Shown here in pieces: positions 1-5,058 of a stretch of DNA of 5,058 nt. Location: positions 1 to 5,058 of the forward strand of contig JAITAH010000159.1 of the NCBI GenBank assembly GCA_031284225.1, in the 5' to 3' direction. This DNA is from Dysgonamonadaceae bacterium. Its GTDB lineage: Bacteria; Bacteroidota; Bacteroidia; Bacteroidales; Azobacteroidaceae. The translations under genes and the position numbers were made by a program. The notes below the pieces were generated by a model. It had not been told where the DNA came from, did not search any database, and was given only the letters and a program-made list of their open reading frames with translations. Within the stretch, counting starts at the first letter, position 1. The number at the start of each line of letters is the position of its first letter.

Positions 1-1
1 A

Positions 2-76
2 ATCGAAAAGGGCATTTTACGGCAAGAAAAGCCAGGTGGCCGCAGTACTAATTACGAACTCAATACTTCTTTGTAA
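2..76 (+). CDS. C-terminal end of an unidentified protein, winged-helix-like (partial)
   Basis: The window opens inside a reading frame that runs 24 codons to a TAA at 74-76; the rest of the gene lies to the left. The visible residues begin IEKGILRQEKPGGRSTNYEL. This pattern of 'leucine-rich helix, GIL, charged turn, GRST-x-Y-x-L' resembles the recognition helix and wing at the C-terminus of winged-helix domains in Fic-family and RecG-like/AlbA-type bacterial proteins. That resemblance comes from memory and the fragment is very short, so the family is not established. The gene would converge with thiN, with its stop 48 bp from the thiN stop. The alternative is that this is a chance open frame, but the other two forward frames here look less protein-like. 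Confidence 0.45.
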   Translation: MEKGILRQEKPGGRSTNYELNTSL

Positions 77-111
77 ATTAAACGCAGTTACAAATATATT
101 TACGGGCTTGA

Positions 112-125
112 AATGGGAACCCATT
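112..125. terminator. Palindrome between convergent gene ends, possible weak bidirectional terminator
   Basis: The sequence AATGGGAACCCATT has 6-base complementary arms around a 2-base centre, and as RNA could fold as a 5-bp stem with a 4-base loop. It begins at the last base of the thiN stop codon and lies between two converging genes, which is where a terminator would be expected. Neither strand shows a proper U-run after it, so a canonical rho-independent terminator is not supported. An AT palindrome (AAATATATTT, 92-101) lies just beyond it. The remaining intergenic sequence from 77 shows nothing else recognisable. Confidence 0.25.
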
Positions 126-757
126 CAATACTCCCGAAACACCAATGCCTCCCCGCAGTCGATATGGATGCTGAACGATTCCCCGCAAGATTCATTCAAC
201 GTCCCTTGCCACCAAGCGGTTAAAGGCTGATTGTTCAACGGATAAACCAGATTTTGCGTAGTGAACCGGGTGGCGGGGGCGAGGCTGAACAACGAAACCT
301 GCTGCCCGCGATAACTTTCGTAAACGGCCGGTTGCCGTTGCGGCAAAAATACGCCGTAATCGGTCAGAAGTTGTACACGGGCGCTTTGGGCATAATCGAG
401 CAACAAAGAAAGATTGCCGAGCGTATGATCTTCCCGTTTTCCGGTGGCGCCTAAAACGGTAATTTCTTTCCAACCGTGTTGAAGGCAAAAGCGGACGGCT
501 TTAGTCAAGTCGTTCGTTTCCTGATCGGGATCGGGAAAGAGGATGGCGGCAAAACGCCGTTTCAATTCGGGAGAAATACTGTCGAAATCGCCGACAATGT
601 AATCCGGCTCGCGTCCGGACAGCAACAGCTTTTCGGCGGCGCCGTCGCAACAAATAATGCGTTGCGCCTTTTTCAGGAACGACAGCGGGACGGCGTGTTC
701 CGGGAAAGCGCCGTCGGCCAGAATCGCCGTTTGAAAATTTTGTAACAACGGAAGCAT
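125..757 (-). CDS. thiN: Thiamine pyrophosphokinase
   Basis: Cytosolic kinase that transfers pyrophosphate from ATP to thiamine, giving thiamine pyrophosphate and AMP. The 210-residue length is normal for the bacterial family. Family motifs appear in order: CDGA (37-40), the metal/nucleotide motif GDFDS (56-60), DQETNDLTKA (78-87) and GATGKREDHTLGN (103-115). A beta-rich C-terminal thiamine-binding domain follows (about 150-210), with the family-like segment GTLNESCGE near 185-193. The ATG at 757 was chosen because it starts just before the first core strand and its A is the last base of the upstream stop (TAATG). The open frame continues back to 904, but that extension is a Cys- and His-rich shadow of pnuT. 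The one-base overlap implies translational coupling to the transporter gene. Base composition looks visibly more GC-rich than in pnuT. Product identity is very secure. Confidence 0.95.
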   Translation of the reverse strand: MLPLLQNFQTAILADGAFPEHAVPLSFLKKAQRIICCDGAAEKLLLSGREPDYIVGDFDSISPELKRRFAAILFPDPDQETNDLTKAVRFCLQHGWKEITVLGATGKREDHTLGNLSLLLDYAQSARVQLLTDYGVFLPQRQPAVYESYRGQQVSLFSLAPATRFTTQNLVYPLNNQPLTAWWQGTLNESCGESFSIHIDCGEALVFREY

Positions 758-1407
758 TAGTGATGAATCGTTTGATGATAACTTTTTTTCCAATTCAAGA
801 AACCCATAAAGCCCGTGAAAATGAATGCAAGATACATAATACCAGTGGCATAGCCGACAGTGAAAAAATAAAAAGGCGCGGCGATTACATCGACGGCAAT
901 CCAAAATACCCAGTTTTCCAGTTTTTTAATCGCCATCAGGTATTGACCGGTTAGACTGGCGGCCAAAATAAAAGTGTCAATCCATACAGAATTGGCTTTA
1001 CTGGGGAAAATAGCCGGTAGCCACAGATGTAAATGCGACATAATAAAAACTAATCCAACGTACAATACGATGGAAATTAGCAAGGTTATTGATCTGCCTT
1101 TCCACGACAGAATACTAACAGCTAAAGTTTTATCGGCTTTTGCTTCGTCCGCTTTCGGGTGCGTCCATTTCCACCATCCGAAAAGATTGAAACTTAAAAA
1201 GACGAGTTGTAATACGGCTGAAGAATAGACCCGATGGTCGAAAAAGAGGTAAAGAAACAATAAAGAGCCAACGATGGCCAACGGAAACGTCCAAATTTTT
1301 TCTTTCACGGCAAGCAGAATGCTGGTAAAAGTAAAAACTACGGCAATGAGTTCTAACAGGCTCATGCCGAACAGCGTATAATTGATAGATTGGGATAAGA
1401 TGTCCAT
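757..1407 (-). CDS. pnuT: PnuC-family vitamin transporter, probably thiamine type (PnuT)
   Basis: Inner-membrane facilitator of the PnuC family, 216 residues, with about seven hydrophobic segments (roughly 18-34, 39-55, 63-80, 106-124, 143-160, 165-183 and 187-205), as expected for PnuC. Family signatures include GWWKWTHP (77-84), a Gln in SLTGQYLMAIKK (151-162) and the WxxW motif NWVFW (165-169), which in characterised PnuC proteins contributes to the substrate site. PnuC itself moves nicotinamide riboside. Homologues next to a thiamine pyrophosphokinase gene in Bacteroidota have been assigned as thiamine transporters (PnuT), with the kinase trapping the substrate as TPP. The overlap with thiN is therefore the main basis for calling thiamine as substrate; the sequence alone does not settle it. 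The start at 1407 gives an amphipathic lead-in before the first membrane segment. Met15 (codon starting at 1365) is a possible alternative. No TPP riboswitch is seen in the 76-bp leader region. Confidence 0.88.
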   Translation of the reverse strand: MDILSQSINYTLFGMSLLELIAVVFTFTSILLAVKEKIWTFPLAIVGSLLFLYLFFDHRVYSSAVLQLVFLSFNLFGWWKWTHPKADEAKADKTLAVSILSWKGRSITLLISIVLYVGLVFIMSHLHLWLPAIFPSKANSVWIDTFILAASLTGQYLMAIKKLENWVFWIAVDVIAAPFYFFTVGYATGIMYLAFIFTGFMGFLNWKKSYHQTIHH

Positions 1408-1444
1408 AAAATATAAAAATATGAATGTATTATCAAAATTGATA

Positions 1445-1452
1445 CAAAATTA
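1445..1452 (-). promoter_or_regulatory. Candidate Bacteroidota -7 element for pnuT-thiN
   Basis: Read on the minus strand, this is TAATTTTG, a full match to the Bacteroidota -7 consensus TAnnTTTG. It would place the transcription start about 30 bases before the pnuT ATG. No good TTG/TTTG (-33) element is found at the expected distance upstream. AT-rich DNA yields such matches by chance, so the support is the position plus the exact match only. Confidence 0.4.
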
Positions 1453-1455
1453 TAT

Positions 1456-1463
1456 TATTTTTG
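1456..1463 (+). promoter_or_regulatory. Candidate Bacteroidota -7 element for the spmAB-ybeY-mnmG operon
   Basis: TATTTTTG matches the Bacteroidota -7 consensus TAnnTTTG exactly. It lies 20 bases before the chosen ATG at 1484, so the leader would be very short. The nearest TTG upstream (1439-1441) is only 14 bases away, closer than the usual -33 spacing, so the -33 element is weak or absent. It lies back to back with the opposing pnuT element, 3 bp apart. Confidence 0.35.
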
Positions 1464-1483
1464 CGGTTTATAAGCCGGATGGT

Positions 1484-2716
1484 ATGGTTTTAAATTATAT
1501 TTGGATTGCGTTTTTTGTGATTGCCTTCGTCGTCGGAATCTGTAAAGTTCTTTTTACCGGCGATTTGGGCATTTTTACCGAAATGATGGACGCTGTTTTC
1601 TCGGCAGCCAAAAACGGCTTTGAAATTTCGTTGGGTTTGACAGGCATTTTGTCCCTCTGGTTAGGATTTATGAAAATCGGAGAGCGGGGTGGGGTAGTTA
1701 ACTTTTTGTCGCGCTTATGCGCTCCGGTATTTTCCCGGCTGTTTCCGGATATTCCGAAAGGGCATCCGGCAACCGGCTCCATCTTCATGAACATCGCCGC
1801 CAATATGCTGAATCTGGATAATGCCGCTACTCCTTTGGGACTGAAAGCAATGAAAGAATTACAGGAATTGAATCCGAAAAAAGATACCGCCAGCAACCCG
1901 ATGATCATGTTTATCGTCCTCAACGCTTCCGGATTGATCATTATTCCGGTAACGCTCATGGTTTATCGGGCGCAAATGGGAGCCGCTAATCCGGCGGATA
2001 TATTCATGCCGCTGATGATTACTACGACAATAGCTACCTTAGTTGGGGTTTTATTTGTTTGTATTCGACAAAAAATCAATGTGTTAGATAAGGTTTTGCT
2101 GGGTTTTTTCGGCGTTGTGATCGCTTTGCTTGGCGGCATTGTGTGGCTGGTCGAGTCGTTTTCGCAGGAGCAGGTTTCCTTATATTCTTCGTTTGCGGCT
2201 AATTTGTTGTTATTCATCATTATCATTGCCTTTTTAATGGCGGGAATCCGGAAACGAATCAATGTCTATGATGCGTTTATCGAAGGCGCCAAAGAAGGAT
2301 TCAAGACGGCCGTGATGATTATTCCGTTTCTGATTGCGATGCTGGTAGCGATAGCGATGTTTCGCGTCTCCGGTGCGATGACGTTTATAACAGACGGTTT
2401 GTCCGGATTCGTGTCGGCCTGCGGTTTGCCTGCCGATTGGGTGGACGCCGTTCCCACCGCTCTGATGAAACCATTAAGCGGAAATGCCTCCCGCGGTATG
2501 ATGTTGGACGCTATGCAAACCTATGGCGCCGATTCGTTTGTGGGACGGTTATCGTCGATGGTTCAAGGATCTACCGATACCACGTTTTACATTGTGGCGG
2601 TGTATTACGGAGCCGTAGGGATAAAAAACACTCGATATACTATTCCCGGCGCCTTGCTGGCGGATTTGACGGGAGCTATAGCGGCGATATTTGTGGGTTA
2701 TTTGTTTTTTGGGTAA
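1484..2716 (+). CDS. SpmA-SpmB fusion-type nucleoside recognition (Gate) domain membrane protein
   Basis: Polytopic membrane protein of 410 residues with two Gate (nucleoside-recognition) domains in one chain. The N-terminal half resembles SpmA: NGFEISLGLTGILSLWLG (44-61), then GHPATGSIFMNIAANMLNLD (93-112) and a PLGLKAM helix (117-123). The C-terminal half resembles SpmB: EGAKEGFKTAVMIIPFLIAM (267-286), KPLSGNASRGMM (329-340) and QGSTDTTFYIVAVYYG (361-376). Hydrophobic segments lie at about 5-23, 47-63, 141-160, 176-193, 203-223, 239-254, 275-292 and 387-408. In Bacillus, separate SpmA and SpmB proteins affect spore core dehydration. The role of the fused form outside spore formers is not known, and a transport role is only inferred. 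The ATG at 1484 was chosen because the protein then begins with the first membrane helix. The frame is open back to 1382, but that would run antisense into pnuT and add an unlikely extension. The gene starts a tight operon, with ybeY 11 bp downstream. Confidence 0.9.
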   Translation: MVLNYIWIAFFVIAFVVGICKVLFTGDLGIFTEMMDAVFSAAKNGFEISLGLTGILSLWLGFMKIGERGGVVNFLSRLCAPVFSRLFPDIPKGHPATGSIFMNIAANMLNLDNAATPLGLKAMKELQELNPKKDTASNPMIMFIVLNASGLIIIPVTLMVYRAQMGAANPADIFMPLMITTTIATLVGVLFVCIRQKINVLDKVLLGFFGVVIALLGGIVWLVESFSQEQVSLYSSFAANLLLFIIIIAFLMAGIRKRINVYDAFIEGAKEGFKTAVMIIPFLIAMLVAIAMFRVSGAMTFITDGLSGFVSACGLPADWVDAVPTALMKPLSGNASRGMMLDAMQTYGADSFVGRLSSMVQGSTDTTFYIVAVYYGAVGIKNTRYTIPGALLADLTGAIAAIFVGYLFFG

Positions 2717-2727
2717 AAAGAATAAAA

Positions 2728-3150
2728 ATGGCGATACGATATGAAACAATAGACGTCCCGTTTCCTCCTGAAATAAAGCGGCGGCAAACCGCAAACTGGA
2801 TCAAACAAATCATTGCCCAACACCGAAAGAGGGTAGGGGATATCGTTTATATTTTTTGCTCCGATGCAGAAATCCTCCGAATCAATCAACAATATTTGGG
2901 GCACGATTATTATACCGATATTATTACCTTCGATTATTCGGAAAACGATGTTCTTTCCGGCGATTTATTTATTTCTTTGGATACCGTCCGATCCAATGCG
3001 GAAAAATACCAAACAGATTATCCCGAAGAATTGCGTCGCGTGATGATTCACGGCATTCTACACCTTTGTGGTTTCAAAGACAAAACGCCGGATAAAGCAA
3101 AGCAAATGCGAGAAAAAGAAAATGAAGCCTTAAGCCAATATGGAATTTAA
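2728..3150 (+). CDS. ybeY: Endoribonuclease YbeY (rRNA maturation factor)
   Basis: Small cytosolic metal-dependent RNase of 140 residues, a little shorter than E. coli YbeY. The family acts in 16S rRNA 3'-end maturation and 70S ribosome quality control. Visible motifs are INQQYLGHDYYTDIITFDY (52-70), equivalent to the LNxxYRxxDxxTDVLSF region, the GDLFIS strand (78-83), and the metal motif HGILHLCGFKD (108-118). His108 and His112 match the first two zinc ligands. The third ligand position, His in E. coli, is Asp118 here, a change I recall from other Bacteroidota. The ATG at 2728 lies 11 bp after the previous stop and gives the expected N-terminus. The frame is open further upstream, but only inside the preceding gene. 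The 3' end overlaps mnmG by 11 bases. No clear Shine-Dalgarno sequence is present, as is common in Bacteroidota. Confidence 0.95.
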   Translation: MAIRYETIDVPFPPEIKRRQTANWIKQIIAQHRKRVGDIVYIFCSDAEILRINQQYLGHDYYTDIITFDYSENDVLSGDLFISLDTVRSNAEKYQTDYPEELRRVMIHGILHLCGFKDKTPDKAKQMREKENEALSQYGI

Positions 3151-5014
3151 ATATGATGTAATTGTCGTAGGAGCCGGTCATGCCGGTTGCGAAGCTGCAT
3201 GTGCGGCGGCTCAGTTGGGTTCCCGAACCTTGTTGATAACGATGGACATGAACAAAATTGCCCAAATGAGTTGCAATCCGGCCGTAGGCGGAATAGCCAA
3301 AGGACAAATAGTTCGCGAAATCGACGCTATGGGCGGGCAGATGGGTATTATTACCGATAAGACGGCCATTCAGTTCCGAATGTTGAACCGGTCGAAAGGT
3401 CCGGCCATGTGGAGTCCTCGTGCGCAAAGCGACCGGGCACGCTTTATCGAGCAATGGCGCGAAACTATCGACGCTATTCCTTCTCTTTTTCTTTGGCAAG
3501 ATACCGTTACCCAATTATTAATTAAAGACCAAACCGTTACAGGCGTCGAAACCGGGTTGGGCGTAGAATTTCATGCGAAGGCTGTTATTCTGACCGCCGG
3601 TACTTTTCTGAACGGATTACTGCATATCGGTCGAACCCAAATTTCGGGCGGACGAATTTCGGAACCGGCTTCGTATGGAATTACCGAGCAATTGGCCGGC
3701 TTGGGATTTGAAGTCGATCGAATGAAAACCGGAACGCCTGTCCGTATTGACGGACGCAGCGTGGATTTTTCCTTAACGGATGAACAAAAAGGAGAAAATG
3801 ATTTCCATAAATTTTCGTATTTGGACACAGTCCCTCGTCCCTTGAAACAGGTAAGTTGCTGGACATTCTATACCAACGAAGCCGTTCACGAAGCGTTGAG
3901 AACTCATTTGGATGAAAGTCCGCTCTACAATGGTCAGATTACGAGCATTGGTCCTCGGTATTGTCCGAGCATAGAAACTAAAATCGTTACATTTGCCGAC
4001 AAAGCGCAACATCCGTTGTTTTTGGAACCGGAAGGAGAGCATACGCAAGAGTATTATCTGAACGGTTTTTCGTCCTCGTTGCCCTTGGATGTTCAGTTAA
4101 AGGCTTTGCAACAGATTCCGGCGTTGCGGGATGTCCGGATTTATCGGCCGGGTTATGCGATTGAATACGATTTCTTTCCTCCGACGCAGTTGTTTCCGTC
4201 GTTAGAAACCAAGCGAATCAAGCAGTTGTTTTTTGCCGGACAAATCAACGGCACCACGGGGTATGAAGAAGCCGGCGCGCAAGGTTTAATGGCCGGAATT
4301 AATGCCCATCGCCGTGTGCATGGCGACGATCCGGTGGTGTTGGGCCGGGACGAAGCATATATTGGCGTTTTAATCGACGATTTGGTAACGAAAGGCGTCG
4401 ATGAACCTTACCGAATGTTTACCTCTCGGGCAGAATACCGTATTTTGCTGCGTCAAGACGATGCGGATATGCGGTTGACGGAAAAATCCCATCGTTTGGG
4501 ATTGGCCACCGGCGAACGCTACAAATTGTTGGCGGAAAAGAAGGAAACAATAGAAAATATTATTACTTTTGCACGTAACTTATCGGTAAAAACGGAAGAA
4601 GTCAATTTGGAATTAGCGGCCTTGGGAACAACGCCCTTGAAGCAGGGCGTAAAATTAATCGATTTAATCCTGCGTCCGCAACTATCCATTGATACGGTTG
4701 CTAATTTTGTTCCGGTATTTCGGGAGCAGTTAGATAAAATCTGCAATCGTAAAGAAGAAATTATTGAGGCGGCGGAAATCCGGATAAAATACGAAGGCTA
4801 CATTGTGCGGGAGAAGATCATTGCGGAAAAAATCAATCGCTTGGAGAATGTGAAAATCCGGGATAAATTCGATTATTATGCGATTCAATCTTTGTCCACC
4901 GAAGCCAAGCAGAAGCTGACAAAGATTAATCCGGAAACTATTGCGCAGGCCAGCCGCATCCCTGGCGTGTCGCCGAACGATATCAATGTCTTGTTGGTGC
5001 TATTAGGAAGATAA
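3140..5014 (+). CDS. mnmG: tRNA uridine-5-carboxymethylaminomethyl modification enzyme MnmG (GidA)
   Basis: FAD-binding subunit of the MnmE-MnmG complex, which installs the (carboxymethyl)aminomethyl group on C5 of the wobble uridine in a set of tRNAs, using a folate one-carbon donor. At 624 residues it is full length. In order, it shows the dinucleotide-binding motif GAGHAG (11-16), the CNPAVGGIAKGQIVREIDAM block (45-64), the signature GPRYCPSIETKIVTF (271-285) with the conserved Cys275, and AGQINGTTGYEEAGAQG (366-382), which packs on FAD. The C-terminal helical domain ends in YEGYIVREKIIAEK (551-564) and QASRIPGVSPNDINVLLVLL (603-622), the part that binds MnmE and tRNA. Cys45 and Cys275 match the two conserved cysteines of the family. 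The start at 3140 overlaps ybeY by 11 bases, implying coupled translation, and puts the first beta strand directly after the N-terminus. No frameshift or missing key residue is seen. MnmE is not in the window. Confidence 0.98.
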   Translation: MEFKYDVIVVGAGHAGCEAACAAAQLGSRTLLITMDMNKIAQMSCNPAVGGIAKGQIVREIDAMGGQMGIITDKTAIQFRMLNRSKGPAMWSPRAQSDRARFIEQWRETIDAIPSLFLWQDTVTQLLIKDQTVTGVETGLGVEFHAKAVILTAGTFLNGLLHIGRTQISGGRISEPASYGITEQLAGLGFEVDRMKTGTPVRIDGRSVDFSLTDEQKGENDFHKFSYLDTVPRPLKQVSCWTFYTNEAVHEALRTHLDESPLYNGQITSIGPRYCPSIETKIVTFADKAQHPLFLEPEGEHTQEYYLNGFSSSLPLDVQLKALQQIPALRDVRIYRPGYAIEYDFFPPTQLFPSLETKRIKQLFFAGQINGTTGYEEAGAQGLMAGINAHRRVHGDDPVVLGRDEAYIGVLIDDLVTKGVDEPYRMFTSRAEYRILLRQDDADMRLTEKSHRLGLATGERYKLLAEKKETIENIITFARNLSVKTEEVNLELAALGTTPLKQGVKLIDLILRPQLSIDTVANFVPVFREQLDKICNRKEEIIEAAEIRIKYEGYIVREKIIAEKINRLENVKIRDKFDYYAIQSLSTEAKQKLTKINPETIAQASRIPGVSPNDINVLLVLLGR

Positions 5015-5027
5015 ATAATTAAATTAA

Positions 5028-5043
5028 TGTTCCACGTGGAACA
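5028..5043. other. parS: parS-like ParB-binding site
   Basis: TGTTCCACGTGGAACA is a perfect 16-bp palindrome. It agrees with the Bacillus subtilis parS consensus TGTTnCACGTGAAACA at every position but one, and that difference makes it fully symmetrical. The same core occurs in parS sites of pseudomonads and other bacteria. ParB binds such sites, spreads and loads SMC for chromosome segregation. The location, 13 bp after the mnmG (gidA) stop and between genes, fits the origin-proximal placement of parS in many bacteria. ParA and ParB are not encoded in the window. The palindrome could also form a short RNA hairpin followed by ATTTTG and help end the mnmG transcript, but the paired arms with no natural loop favour a protein-binding site. 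Confidence 0.85.
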
Positions 5044-5049
5044 ATTTTG
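5042..5049 (+). promoter_or_regulatory. Weak -7-like element at the right edge
   Basis: CAATTTTG differs from the Bacteroidota TAnnTTTG consensus at its first base and overlaps the end of the parS palindrome. It could belong to a promoter for a gene beginning just beyond the window. There is no evident -33 element, and the downstream gene cannot be seen. Confidence 0.15.
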
Positions 5050-5058
5050 AAACAACAT

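Noticed and set aside
36..230. 64-codon plus-strand frame across the left intergenic region and thiN
   Set aside because: It is mostly antisense to thiN, has no recognisable motif, and is an unlikely protein.
758..904. N-terminal extension of thiN to an ATG at 904
   Set aside because: The added 49 residues are Cys- and His-rich and overlap the pnuT coding sequence in another frame, and known thiamine pyrophosphokinases start near the Met at 757.
1382..1483. Upstream start for the SpmA/B fusion at 1382
   Set aside because: It would overlap the pnuT start region antisense and include both candidate promoters; the membrane protein begins naturally at 1484.
1408..1483. TPP riboswitch upstream of pnuT
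   Set aside because: I see no CTGAGA-type or ACC-TGA-type THI-box sequence on the minus strand, and the 76-bp space is too short for a full TPP riboswitch plus promoter.
1495..1959. 154-codon open frame on the minus strand inside the SpmA/B gene
   Set aside because: It is antisense to a well-supported gene, has low-complexity Ser/Ile/Lys composition and matches no family I recognise.
2437..2727. Extension of ybeY upstream to 2437
   Set aside because: The sequence there codes for the conserved SpmB-like C-terminus in another frame; YbeY starts at 2728.
3074..3514. 146-codon open frame on the minus strand across ybeY and mnmG
   Set aside because: It is a shadow of two conserved genes, with no family motifs and no promoter or start context.
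5028..5049. Rho-independent terminator for mnmG
   Set aside because: The palindrome has no natural loop and only a short ATTTTG follows; the exact parS match explains it better, though a minor terminator effect is possible.

Overview
This window looks like ordinary chromosome from a member of the Bacteroidota, most likely order Bacteroidales. Three things point that way. The gene order SpmA/SpmB-fusion, ybeY, mnmG and the pnuT-thiN thiamine pair are both typical of that group. The YbeY metal motif has the Bacteroidota-style Asp in place of the third His. The promoter-like elements resemble TAnnTTTG rather than TATAAT, and clear Shine-Dalgarno sequences are missing. This is inferred from remembered family features; no search was run.

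Layout. Positions 2-76 (+) hold the last 24 codons of a gene entering from the left, with the look of a winged-helix C-terminus. Positions 125-1407 (-) hold a two-gene operon transcribed leftward: a PnuC-family vitamin transporter, probably the thiamine type PnuT (757-1407), and thiamine pyrophosphokinase ThiN (125-757). They are joined by a TAATG stop/start overlap. A 76-bp AT-rich divergent intergenic region (1408-1483) carries one TAnnTTTG-like element facing each way. Rightward from there run three closely packed genes: a 410-residue SpmA-SpmB-type nucleoside-recognition (Gate) membrane protein (1484-2716), the endoribonuclease YbeY (2728-3150) and the tRNA-modifying flavoprotein MnmG/GidA (3140-5014). 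A perfect 16-bp palindrome matching the ParB-binding site parS (5028-5043) lies 13 bp after mnmG.

How the genes fit together. The leftward pair would import thiamine and trap it by pyrophosphorylation to TPP. In the rightward operon, YbeY and MnmG both serve RNA maturation and translation (rRNA processing and tRNA wobble-uridine modification), while the role of the Gate protein is unknown. The parS site suggests that the region lies in the replication-origin-proximal segregation domain.

No mobile element, CRISPR array, rRNA or tRNA gene, or convincing undescribed system is visible. The points most worth a second look are the parS site, the SpmA/B fusion in a presumably non-sporulating lineage, and the YbeY ligand change.
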